Shown here: piece by piece, positions 8,591 through 15,819 of the stretch
How positions within the stretch are numbered: the stretch's first letter is position 1
How the letters are laid out: every line of letters starts with the position of its first letter
DNA from: Myxococcales bacterium
GTDB taxonomy: Bacteria > Myxococcota_A > Bradymonadia > UBA7976 > UBA1532
Assembly (NCBI GenBank): GCA_020633465.1
Contig: JACKDN010000043.1
Coordinates: forward strand, 1-51,582
Direction: 5' to 3'
DNA length: 51,582 nucleotides
Translations under genes and position numbers: made by a program
The notes under the pieces: model-generated
What the model was told of the DNA's origin: nothing
Seen by the model: only the letters and a program-made list of their open reading frames with translations
Database searches by the model: none

Positions 8591-9894
8591 GACCCCTCGC
8601 CCTCCTCCTCCTGCTGCCCACCCTGGCCCACGCCAACCCGCTGGACGCCTTCGGCTTCGGCGCGCGCGGCATGGCGCTGGGCAGCGCGATGACCGCCGTG
8701 GCCGAGGACTACGCCGCCAACTACTACAACCCCGCGGGGCTCGCCGCCGGCGGGCGCCTGAACCTGGCCATCGGCTACGCCCTGGTGAAGCCGCGCCTGG
8801 CCATCGCGGGCGGCGACCAGGACGTCGACGCCAGCCGCGGCATCCAGGCGGGCGTCGTGCTGCCCGGCACCGTCTGGGGCCGCCGCCTGGGCGTCTCGGT
8901 GGGCCTGCACCTGCCCGACGAGCGCGTCAGCCGCATCCGCGCGCTACCCCAGCGCCAGCCGCGCTGGGTGCTGTGGGACAACCGGCCGCAGCGGATCGTC
9001 ATCAGCTCGAGCGCCGCCTTCGAGGTGCTGCCCGACCTCTTCCTGGGCGGCGGCCTGACCTACCTCGCCAACACCTCGGGCGTGCTCGACATCGAAGGCC
9101 AGGTCAGCCTGACCGATGCCGAGCGCACGCGCCTGTTCAGCGCCGTCGACGTCGACCTGGCCTCGGTGCGCTACTGGACCGTCGGCGCGCGCTACGACCT
9201 GGGCGACCGCTGGCGCTTCGGCGCCGTGTGGCGCCAGGACTTCAGCCTGCGGCTGGACCTCGACGTGAAGGTGCAGGGCGCCATCACCCTTGGCCCCGCC
9301 GACGCCGTCGTCGTGCCCGAGGGTCTGTTCCTGTTCAACTCGGCGAACGACAACCTCTACTCGCCCATGCAGGCCGTCGCCGGCGTGGCCTACCAGGGCG
9401 ACGGCTGGATGGTCGCCGCCGACCTGGGCTGGGTGCGCTGGAGCGCCTTCCCGACGCCCACCGCCACCGTCGACCTCGAGCTGGACCTGGGCACCCTGGA
9501 CTTCGACGTCCCGCTGCCCGACGCCCCGCTCGACCCAGACTTCCACGACATCGTCGTGCCCCGCGTCGGCGGCGAGTGGCAGGCCGTCGGCGGCGCCTGG
9601 GGCGATCTCACCGTGCGCGCCGGCTACTTCTACGAGCCCTCACCCGCGCCCGACCAGCCCGGCGACACCAACTACGTCGACAGCGACAAGCACGGCGCCG
9701 CCTTCGGCCTCGGCCTGCGCCTGGCCGACCCCAGCGGCGTCTTCCCCCGCCCCGTCCGCCTCGACCTCGCCGGCCAGTACGTGCGCCTGATCGAGCGGCG
9801 CTACCAGAAGACCGACCCCGCCGATCCCATCGGCGACTACGACGCGGCCGGCGACAGCCTGGGCTTCGCCGCCGAGCTGGGGTTCGAGTTTTGA
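8587..9894 (+). CDS. FadL/TodX (OmpP1) family outer-membrane protein, second paralogue
   Basis: A 435-aa paralogue of the preceding gene. The start is the GTG at 8587 overlapping the upstream stop, giving the signal peptide MRPLALLLLLPTLAHA and mature N-terminus NPLDAFGFGARGMALG. The YYNPAGLAAGG motif, close to classical FadL, lies near residue 42. It ends in the aromatic residue expected of an outer-membrane barrel (GFEF). Both paralogues share motifs such as PSPAP(D/E)Q and WSA(F/Y)P, so they come from a local duplication. They may form two pores with different substrates or act together. Confidence 0.87.
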   Translation: MRPLALLLLLPTLAHANPLDAFGFGARGMALGSAMTAVAEDYAANYYNPAGLAAGGRLNLAIGYALVKPRLAIAGGDQDVDASRGIQAGVVLPGTVWGRRLGVSVGLHLPDERVSRIRALPQRQPRWVLWDNRPQRIVISSSAAFEVLPDLFLGGGLTYLANTSGVLDIEGQVSLTDAERTRLFSAVDVDLASVRYWTVGARYDLGDRWRFGAVWRQDFSLRLDLDVKVQGAITLGPADAVVVPEGLFLFNSANDNLYSPMQAVAGVAYQGDGWMVAADLGWVRWSAFPTPTATVDLELDLGTLDFDVPLPDAPLDPDFHDIVVPRVGGEWQAVGGAWGDLTVRAGYFYEPSPAPDQPGDTNYVDSDKHGAAFGLGLRLADPSGVFPRPVRLDLAGQYVRLIERRYQKTDPADPIGDYDAAGDSLGFAAELGFEF

Positions 9895-10805
9895 GGGCCG
9901 CCGTCCTCGCCATTCTTCTGCTCGGCTGCGCGGCCGGCGGCGATCCCGGCAGCGGCGACCGCGACCTGCCCAACCGCGGCTTCGCGCCCTACGCCAAGGT
10001 GGTCGACGAGGAGGAGGCGCTGATCCCGATCCTCACCGTCGAGGACGCGAAGCTCGACCACCCCAGCGCCGTGCTCACCGCCGACGGCGGCGTCGCCCTG
10101 TTCGTCGAGGTCTGCCCCGCGGACGCCCCCTGCCACCTCGCCCGCGCCGACAGCCCCGACGGCCTGACCTTCGGCGCCCCCACCACGGTGCTCGAAGACG
10201 ATCGCGGCCTGCACGCGCCCTTCGCGCAGCGCGACGGCGACGCCTGGACCCTGTGGATGGTGGTCGGCGACGGCGCCGCCATCGCCCGCGCCCAAGGCGA
10301 CGGCCGCACCTTCGACGCCCCCGTCGAGGTGCTCACCGCCGCCGACGGCGAGACGCTCGCCTCGCCCTCGTTCGCGGACGGCGCCCTCTGGCTGCAGCGC
10401 GGCGAGGCCCTGGCCCGCGCGCCCGCCGAGGGCGACGGCTTCCGCGCCCCCCTCGACGTCTACGCCCCCTGCGCCGACGACGCCGAGGACTGCTGGCCCA
10501 GCGCCGGCGGCGTGCAGGATCCCGAAGTGCGCCTCACCCGCAGCGCCACCGGCCGCGCGCTGCTGCAGGTCGCCTTCGCCGGCGGCGCCGGCCGCCGCGG
10601 CCTCGGCTTCGCCGCCAGCGCCGACGGCCTCACCTGGTCGCCCTTCCGCTTCAACCCGTCCCTCGACGACAGCAGCAAGGACGAGCGCGCCCCCTCGGTC
10701 ATCCGCCGCGGCGACACCTACCTGCTCTACTTCGTGCAGGACGGCCGCCGCCCCCTGTTGGGCGTCGCCGTCAACGACGCGGGGAAGCCGTCGGCGACGT
10801 TCTGA
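9891..10805 (+). CDS. Lipoprotein with beta-propeller-like (GH43/sialidase-type) repeats
   Basis: A 304-aa protein. The only start consistent with a signal peptide is the TTG at 9891 overlapping the previous stop (TTGA), giving MRAAVLAILLLGC with a lipobox. The body has repeated (S/A)xDGLT(F/W) segments (SPDGLTFGAP, SADGLTWSPF) separated by about 40-60 residues, as in five-bladed propellers of glycosidase or BNR type. No catalytic triad could be assigned. It forms a coupled operon with the two FadL-like porins, so it may assist them at the outer membrane. Function is inferred only from position. Confidence 0.72.
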   Translation: MRAAVLAILLLGCAAGGDPGSGDRDLPNRGFAPYAKVVDEEEALIPILTVEDAKLDHPSAVLTADGGVALFVEVCPADAPCHLARADSPDGLTFGAPTTVLEDDRGLHAPFAQRDGDAWTLWMVVGDGAAIARAQGDGRTFDAPVEVLTAADGETLASPSFADGALWLQRGEALARAPAEGDGFRAPLDVYAPCADDAEDCWPSAGGVQDPEVRLTRSATGRALLQVAFAGGAGRRGLGFAASADGLTWSPFRFNPSLDDSSKDERAPSVIRRGDTYLLYFVQDGRRPLLGVAVNDAGKPSATF

Positions 10806-10836
10806 GCCCGTCCGCGCGGTGGAAAAGCCGGACGCG

Positions 10837-10879
10837 CCGGTTTACACTTCACTCGCATCAACCACGGAACGTAAACCGG
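10837..10879. promoter_or_regulatory. Inverted-repeat operator upstream of the XRE-ImmA gene
   Basis: Two perfect 9-bp arms, CCGGTTTAC (10837-10845) and GTAAACCGG (10871-10879), are separated by 25 bp and end just before the XRE-ImmA gene. The AT-rich arms stand out in a GC-rich gap. The arm centres are 34 bp apart (about three helical turns), which suits two dimers bound on one face. Autoregulation by the XRE-domain protein encoded downstream is the likely use, as in other toxin-antitoxin operons. Confidence 0.65.
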
Positions 10880-10889
10880 AGTGCCGCCC

Positions 10890-11957
10890 ATGATCGGTGA
10901 ACGCATCCACCGCGCTCGCCTGGCGGCGGGCCTGTCGCAGCGAGAGCTGGCCGAGCGCGCCGACCTCAGCGCGATGGCGATCTCCAAGTTCGAGCGCGAC
11001 CTCGCCCACCCGACCTCGCAGACCTTGATTCGTCTCGCGCGCGCGCTCGGCACTCGGACCGAGTTCTTCCTTCGCCCGTCGACGGTCTCGCTGGACGCGC
11101 CGGACTACCGAAAGCGGGCATCGCTCGGCAAGAAGCAGCTGGCACGGATTCAGGCCGACATCCTCAATCAGGTCGAGCGCTTCCTCGAGGTGCTCGCGCT
11201 GTTCCCCCGCCCGCCGATCGACCCTTTCACGCTGCCGGAGCGTGTGCCCGCGGTCGTCCAGACCCTCGACGGGGTCGATGACGTCGCCGTCGCGGTACGC
11301 GAGGCTTGGCGTCTCGGCCAGAACGGCCTTCCGTACCTGGCCGACACCCTCGAGGAGCGCGGTGTCATCGTCCTCGCCACGGCCGTCGACGACAGCTCGA
11401 AGTTCGACGGACTCGCCGCGACGGTGAACGGCCTACCGGTCATCGTCGTGGGCGCCACGTGGCCCGGTGACCGCCAGCGCTTCACGATGGCCCACGAGCT
11501 GGGCCACCTCGTACTGAAGGGCCGGCTGCCGCCGGACATCGACGAGGAGAAGGCCGCCAACCGTTTCGCAGGCGCCTTTCTCGTCCCGTCCGCGACGGTC
11601 CGCCGCGAGTTGGGCGCTCATCGCAACCGGCTGGAGCCCCGCGAACTGTACCCGCTCAAGCACGAATACGGGCTGAGCATGATGGCCTGGATCTTCCGCG
11701 CCCACGACGCCGGGGTCATCGGCGAGGTGGTGCGGACGCGCCTGTTTCGCCTCTTCTCGTCCCAGGGCTGGCGCACGCGAGAGCCGGGAGAGCCGGTGCC
11801 CCCCGAATCGCCCAAGCTGTTCGAGCGCCTCGTGCTGCGCGCGCTCGCCGAGGATCTGATCTCGACCAGCAAGGCCGCCGAGCTGATGGGCACGTCCATC
11901 GCGGCATTCCGGTCACGTCTGCGGTTCGAGGCACCCCGTGGCGCTGCTGGTCAGTGA
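10890..11957 (+). CDS. XRE-family regulator fused to ImmA/IrrE metallopeptidase domain (antitoxin-like)
   Basis: A 355-aa two-domain protein. The N-terminus is a Cro/C1-type helix-turn-helix (GLSQRELAERADLSAMAIS, about residues 14-32). The middle holds a COG2856 ImmA/IrrE zinc peptidase with HELGH at 202-206 and the downstream EKAANRFAGAFLVP segment usual in this family. The ATG at 10890 was preferred because GGAG lies 8 bp upstream; a GTG at 10881 would add three residues. The 3' end overlaps the PIN-domain gene by 20 bp. Such XRE-peptidase/PIN pairs are described as toxin-antitoxin-like modules, with this protein as repressor and antitoxin. Confidence 0.87.
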   Translation: MIGERIHRARLAAGLSQRELAERADLSAMAISKFERDLAHPTSQTLIRLARALGTRTEFFLRPSTVSLDAPDYRKRASLGKKQLARIQADILNQVERFLEVLALFPRPPIDPFTLPERVPAVVQTLDGVDDVAVAVREAWRLGQNGLPYLADTLEERGVIVLATAVDDSSKFDGLAATVNGLPVIVVGATWPGDRQRFTMAHELGHLVLKGRLPPDIDEEKAANRFAGAFLVPSATVRRELGAHRNRLEPRELYPLKHEYGLSMMAWIFRAHDAGVIGEVVRTRLFRLFSSQGWRTREPGEPVPPESPKLFERLVLRALAEDLISTSKAAELMGTSIAAFRSRLRFEAPRGAAGQ

Positions 11958-12426
11958 CGCGAACATCTTCATCGACTTCGAGGACGGCGGGCTGCTCGAT
12001 GTGCTCTTCGGCCTCGACGAGACGATCGGCGTCCCCGACCTCCTCTTCGAAGACGAGCTGCGGGCCCAGCACTGGGGCCTGCTGGATCGCGGCCTCGTCC
12101 TCATCGAGCTGAGCGCCGAGACGGTCGAACGCGTCACGCTCCTGGCGACCCGCTATCGCCACCCGAGCCGGCTGGACCTGGCGGCCCTCGCCGCCGCCCA
12201 GCAGGAGATGTGCGCGCTGTTGACCGGCGACCGCCACCTGCGCCGCGCCGCCGAGCGCGAGGGCGTCGAGGTGCACGGCACGCTGTGGCTCGCCGAGCGA
12301 CTCGTCGTCCGGGGCCTGCTGTCCGTCAGCCAGCTGTCCGCTGCCTATCGCCAGATGAGAGCGCGCGGCCGGCGGCTGCCGTGGGACGAGGTGGGCCGAC
12401 AGCTGGCCCGCCTGACGTCATCCTGA
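11938..12426 (+). CDS. PIN-domain ribonuclease, putative toxin
   Basis: A 162-aa PIN-like protein. The acidic residues expected in the metal site are visible: D7 in VSDANIFIDF, E38 or E40 in FEDEL, D80 in RLDLAALAAA and D98 in LLTGDRHL. The GTG start at 11938 lies inside the 3' end of the XRE-ImmA gene, so the pair is coupled. PIN toxins are Mg-dependent RNases. The association with an ImmA-type antitoxin resembles DUF4411-type pairs, but I cannot assign the subfamily with certainty. Its end overlaps that of the convergent map gene by 9 bp. Confidence 0.8.
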   Translation: MALLVSDANIFIDFEDGGLLDVLFGLDETIGVPDLLFEDELRAQHWGLLDRGLVLIELSAETVERVTLLATRYRHPSRLDLAALAAAQQEMCALLTGDRHLRRAAEREGVEVHGTLWLAERLVVRGLLSVSQLSAAYRQMRARGRRLPWDEVGRQLARLTSS

Positions 12427-13179
12427 GGCGCCGGACCGCGTCAGCACCTCGCAGCCCGTCCGCGTCACCAGCACCGTGTGCTCGAACTGCGCGCTCCAGG
12501 CGCCGTCGCGCGTCACCAGCGTCCAGCCGTCGGGCAGCAGGTCGAGGGTGGGATCGCCCAGCGTCACCAGCGGCTCGATGGTGATCGCCATGCCGGCGCG
12601 CAGCCGGGGGCCGCGGCCGGCGGGCACGTGCAGCACGTCCGGCGGTTGGTGCATGTGGCGGCCGATGCCGTGGCCGGCGATGTCGGGCACGACCGCGCAC
12701 CCGTGCCGCCGGGCCTCGGCCGCCACCGCGCGGCCAATGGCGCCCAGGCGCACGCCGTCGCGCACGACCGCCAGCCCGGCGCGCAGGCAGGCGCGCGCCG
12801 CCTCGACCACCCGGCGCGCGTCCGCGTCCGGCTCGCCGACGAAGAACGTGCGCGACGTGTCCCCGTGGAAGCCGTCCAGCTCGGTCGTCACGTCGACGTT
12901 CACGATGTCACCCGGCGCCAGCCACTCGTCCGCCCGCGGGATGCCGTGACAGCCCACGTGATTGCGGCTGGTGCACACCGCCGCCGGGAAGCCGTGGTAG
13001 CCGAGCTGACTGGGCCGCCCGCCCCGCGCCGCGGTGTCGGCGCGCACGAACGCGTCGATCTCGGCGGTGGTCAGACCGGGCCGGATGAGCGCGGCGACCG
13101 CGTCGAGCGTCGCCGCCGCCGCCCGCCCCGCCCGCCGCATGGCGTCCTGCTCGGATGCATCGAGGATTGGAATGGCCAT
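12418..13179 (-). CDS. map: Type I methionine aminopeptidase
   Basis: A 253-aa enzyme that removes the initiator methionine from nascent proteins. All five metal ligands are present: D95 (NVDV), D106 (HGDTSR), H169 (AGHGIGRHMH), E201 (TIEP) and E232 (FEHTVLV). The start ATG at 13179 (MAIPILDASEQDAM) was preferred to an upstream in-frame ATG that would add 18 unlikely residues. It is a normal-length type I enzyme without a zinc-finger extension. An ATAC-N7-GTAT box lies 36 bp upstream, so the divergent LysR-type protein may affect it. It may be a second copy in the genome. Confidence 0.94.
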   Translation of the reverse strand: MAIPILDASEQDAMRRAGRAAAATLDAVAALIRPGLTTAEIDAFVRADTAARGGRPSQLGYHGFPAAVCTSRNHVGCHGIPRADEWLAPGDIVNVDVTTELDGFHGDTSRTFFVGEPDADARRVVEAARACLRAGLAVVRDGVRLGAIGRAVAAEARRHGCAVVPDIAGHGIGRHMHQPPDVLHVPAGRGPRLRAGMAITIEPLVTLGDPTLDLLPDGWTLVTRDGAWSAQFEHTVLVTRTGCEVLTRSGASG

Positions 13180-13215
13180 GCGCCCAGGTTGGCGACACGG
13201 AGTGGCCTCGCGCCA

Positions 13216-13230
13216 ATACCCTTTCGGTAT
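13216..13230. promoter_or_regulatory. LysR-type box (ATACC-N5-GGTAT) upstream of map
   Basis: The palindrome ATACCCTTTCGGTAT matches the classic LysR-type ATAC-N7-GTAT operator. It lies 36 bp before the map start codon. A near-identical copy at 13389-13403 lies 35 bp before the divergent LysR-type gene, so the two form a symmetric pair. Confidence 0.65.
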
Positions 13231-13317
13231 CAATCACTTCGAGCACGACCGGCCCAGCGAGGCACACGCCCCGATCACGCAGCCGAGCAGATGCCCCCGA
13301 TGCCGAGCGCCCACGGA

Positions 13318-13345
13318 GCTGAAGGCTGACCGCTGACCGCTGACC
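13318..13345. repeat. Heptad repeat, four GCTGACC-type units
   Basis: Four 7-bp units (GCTGAAG then three GCTGACC) lie between the two LysR-type boxes. They belong to the same intergenic repeat family as the arrays at 7205-7232 and 19547-19567. Confidence 0.7.
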
Positions 13346-13388
13346 GCCCCTCCAGCCGTGGCAGCGGACCGAACGCGCCCCCCCGCCA

Positions 13389-13403
13389 ATACCCATTCGG
13401 TAT
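13389..13403. promoter_or_regulatory. LysR-type box (ATACC-N5-GGTAT) upstream of the LysR-like gene
   Basis: ATACCCATTCGGTAT is a second ATAC-N7-GTAT palindrome, differing from the map-proximal box only in the spacer. It is 35 bp before the ATG of the LysR-like gene, where an autoregulatory site is expected. Confidence 0.65.
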
Positions 13404-13438
13404 CGGCCACTCGCCGGCCGCTCTGCTACCCTGCCGCC

Positions 13439-13711
13439 ATGAGCCTCGCCCAGATCGAGTACTTCGTCGCCGTGGCCGAAGAGGGCACCGTGCACGGGGC
13501 CGCGCGCCGCCTGCACATCTCGCAGCCGCCGCTGACCCGCCACGTGCGGGCGCTCGAGGACGAGCTGGGCGCGCCGCTGTTCGAGCGCACCCCGCGCGGC
13601 ATGCGCCTGCTGCCGGCCGGCGAGGTGTTCCTCGCCCACGCCCGCGGCGTGCTCGCCGCGATCGACGACGCCGCGGCGGCCGTCCGCCGACAGTCTGCTG
13701 CAGTGTCCTAG
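13439..13711 (+). CDS. LysR-type regulator, DNA-binding domain only (truncated)
   Basis: A 90-aa protein holding a complete LysR winged helix-turn-helix (IEYFVAVAEEGTVHGAARRL, then SQPPLTRHVRALEDELGAPL and FERTPRGMRLLPAGE) and the start of the linker helix. It stops at 13711, where the roughly 200-residue effector-binding domain should begin. The stop overlaps the end of the convergent Uma2 gene by 4 bp, so the rest was probably lost when that gene or its flank arrived. The matching operators upstream are intact, so it could still bind DNA as a minimal repressor. It could equally be a pseudogene. Confidence 0.75.
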   Translation: MSLAQIEYFVAVAEEGTVHGAARRLHISQPPLTRHVRALEDELGAPLFERTPRGMRLLPAGEVFLAHARGVLAAIDDAAAAVRRQSAAVS

Positions 13712-14295
13712 GTACCCTCGACGTGGGGAACGCGGTCGAGATCGGCGTAGATCTCGTCGAGCGGGAGCCGGATGCCCAACGACTTCAGCTCGAGCGCGCC
13801 CTCCGTCAGGTGGCGAACGAGCCAGGTATTGCCGTCCACGCGCTCGCGGTGCTCGACCGCCACAGCGTCCTGCGCGATCAGCACGTAGTCTCGAAGGCTG
13901 GGCAGCGTCCGGTAGTGCTCGTACTTCGTGCCCCGATCGTGATCGGCGGTGCTCGGCGACAAAACCTCGATGATCAGGGTGGGGTTCGTGAGCGCACGCG
14001 GATCCGCGTCCGCCATCAGGTAGTCGCCGCAGACGACCACGACATCCGCGTAGAACATGCAGCCGGTCCGCGGGATGTAGAGCCGCTGATCGCCGCTGGT
14101 CGGGCGGCACGCCGTGCCGCGCAGCCGCGCGATCAGGGCCCCACCGACGTTCATCGTGATCGCCGCGTGCCGCGGGCTGCCGCCCGCCATCGCGTAGACC
14201 TCGCCGTGCACGAACTCGTGGCGGACGTCCGACTCGGCTTCCCGCGCGACGTACTCGGCGAGCGTCAATCGGTGGATCGCGGCGGCCTCGCCCAT
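13708..14295 (-). CDS. Uma2 family endonuclease (DUF820)
   Basis: A 195-aa PD-(D/E)xK superfamily protein of the Uma2 group. Visible features are LTLAEYVAREA, the EFVHGEVYAMAGGSPRHA region, FYADVVVVCGDY, IIEVLSPSTADHDRG and the lysine in TKYEHYRT. The ATG at 14295 was chosen over a start 48 bp upstream because it has a strong GAGGAGGAG ribosome-binding site. These genes are abundant and mobile in cyanobacteria, planctomycetes and myxobacteria, and their biological role is not established. It appears to have truncated the neighbouring LysR-type gene. Confidence 0.85.
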   Translation of the reverse strand: MGEAAAIHRLTLAEYVAREAESDVRHEFVHGEVYAMAGGSPRHAAITMNVGGALIARLRGTACRPTSGDQRLYIPRTGCMFYADVVVVCGDYLMADADPRALTNPTLIIEVLSPSTADHDRGTKYEHYRTLPSLRDYVLIAQDAVAVEHRERVDGNTWLVRHLTEGALELKSLGIRLPLDEIYADLDRVPHVEGT

Positions 14296-14349
14296 CACGC
14301 TCCTCCTCGCATCTGCCGGCAGGTTAGCAGACTCCGCGAGCACGGTCGG

Positions 14350-15018
14350 TCACGGCCGCGCCACCCCGCCTTTCGCCGCGGCCGGCGGCGGGCCGCGCTG
14401 ATCGAGGTGGTGCTTCAGGTTCTCGATGACCTTCACGATGCGGTACTCGACGTTGCGCCGGTAGGTGTCGAGCGTGAAGAAGGTGTCGAAGAAGCCATCC
14501 ACCTTCACCCGGCTGCGAAAGCGCACGATCGACACCTTGTCGTCGCCCGTCGCCTCGAGCACGAGGTGGAAGTCGTCGAGCAGCGTGTTCTCGCCGTGCA
14601 GCGTCACCTCGAGGCGGTCGACGCCGCCGTCGGGCAGGCGGCGGGCGTCCTTGATGGCGAAGCGGATGATGTTGTCGGTGCTGCCGAAGGGCCAGACGAG
14701 GTCGATGTCGAAGTGCACGTCGAAGGCGCCGCGGCCCGCCGCGCCGCCGGGCAGGAAGCGCACCGCGTTGAGCAGCGTGATGAACTTCTTGCCGCTCGCT
14801 TTGCGGTTGATGCCGCGCAGCGACCAGTCGCCGTAGGCCGCGAAGTCGCCGGCGACCCGCGCCAGCACGGGCAGCGGCACCTCCAGCCCCACCCAGCCCG
14901 ACGTGACGAAGACGTCCTCGTCGTCGTCGTACACCGTCCGCGCGTTGACCTCTTTGGCCGCCGCGGGCGCGGCGAGGCAGGCGATCAGCAGGGCGGCGAT
15001 GGGCAGCGGGGCGCGCAC
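14350..15018 (-). CDS. Secreted SRPBCC (START/polyketide cyclase-like) protein
   Basis: A 222-aa protein beginning at the GTG at 15018 with signal peptide RAPLPIAALLIACLAAPAAA. The rest fits the SRPBCC helix-grip fold: VGLEVPLPVLARVAGDFAAY near the start, a central sheet with DVHFDIDLVWPF and DNIIRFAIKDAR, and a long C-terminal helix (YRIVKVIENLKHHLD). Such proteins bind hydrophobic ligands; the ligand here is unknown. The ribosome-binding site is weak. Confidence 0.75.
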   Translation of the reverse strand: MRAPLPIAALLIACLAAPAAAKEVNARTVYDDDEDVFVTSGWVGLEVPLPVLARVAGDFAAYGDWSLRGINRKASGKKFITLLNAVRFLPGGAAGRGAFDVHFDIDLVWPFGSTDNIIRFAIKDARRLPDGGVDRLEVTLHGENTLLDDFHLVLEATGDDKVSIVRFRSRVKVDGFFDTFFTLDTYRRNVEYRIVKVIENLKHHLDQRGPPPAAAKGGVARP

Positions 15019-15083
15019 GAGGCGCCACGGTAGCAGGTCGGCGCGTGCTTGCGTCCAGCGACGGTCGCGCCCATCCTCGCCGC

Positions 15084-15614
15084 ATGCCGTCCGACCCCCT
15101 CGAGGCCCTCGCCGCCGCCGAGCCGCCGCGCCCGCCCGAGGTGGTCGAGGCCGCCCGCAAGGCCGTCGTCGGCGGCGCGCAGGCCGCGCCCATCGGCCTC
15201 GGCGTCGTCCTCGTGGCCGTCGCGGCCGCCGTCGCCTCGGGGCCCGGCCACACCGTCCTGCGCGTCGCCGCCCTCGCCGGCCTGGTGCTGCTGGCGGTGC
15301 CCTCGGTCTTCGCCGTGCTGGTGAAGGTGCGCCGCGCCGTGGCACGCGTGGAGACCATCGCCCGCCGCGGCGTCCGCTGCGCCGGCGTCGTCGAGCCCAC
15401 GCTCATCGAGACCCGCGCGGTGCGCTTCGTGCCCCCCGATGGCCTGCCGCGCTACGCCCGCCTCGATCCCACCGTGGGCCCGCTGGCCGACGGCGCCGAC
15501 GTCGCGCTGCTGTTCGACCTCGACACCCCCGGGCAGGCGCTGCTGATCGATCCGGCCACCGGCCTGCGCCTGGCCCCGGTCACCGACGCCCCGCGGCGCC
15601 CCGCGGCGGACTGA
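15084..15614 (+). CDS. Predicted two-helix membrane protein
   Basis: A 176-aa protein starting at the ATG at 15084. Two hydrophobic segments (GLGVVLVAVAAAVASG and RVAALAGLVLLAVPSVFAVL) are separated by a short loop, followed by a soluble C-terminal domain of about 100 residues. That domain, with RRGVRCAGVVEPTLIETR and DTPGQALLIDPATG, looks like a small beta-barrel resembling those in DUF3592-type proteins. Function unknown. A hairpin followed by a T8 run lies 12 bp after the stop. Confidence 0.7.
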   Translation: MPSDPLEALAAAEPPRPPEVVEAARKAVVGGAQAAPIGLGVVLVAVAAAVASGPGHTVLRVAALAGLVLLAVPSVFAVLVKVRRAVARVETIARRGVRCAGVVEPTLIETRAVRFVPPDGLPRYARLDPTVGPLADGADVALLFDLDTPGQALLIDPATGLRLAPVTDAPRRPAAD

Positions 15615-15626
15615 GCCGCGCGCGCC

Positions 15627-15654
15627 GCCCGCTCACGGGCACCCGATTTTTTTT
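15627..15654 (+). terminator. Intrinsic terminator
   Basis: The stem GCCCG/CGGGC (15627-15631 and 15636-15640) with a CTCA loop is followed closely by eight T residues (15647-15654), the only long T run in the window. It should end the preceding membrane-protein transcript. Confidence 0.6.
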
Positions 15655-15819
15655 CGATCGCGGGAATAACGACGGCGCGCGAACCCGCGCAGGTCATGCC
15701 ATCGGCACGCCTGACGCACGGACTTCTCGTCGCGTGCGCACTTGGATGCTATGGTCCGCCGCGCTGTTTCAATCGACCGGTCGAATCCGTCGATTTCAGA
15801 CCCTCGTTCAGGAGCTCAC

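Noticed and set aside
13439..13711. Complete LysR regulator in two frames.
   Set aside because: No frame past 13711 shows an effector-binding domain; the Uma2 gene begins at once on the other strand.
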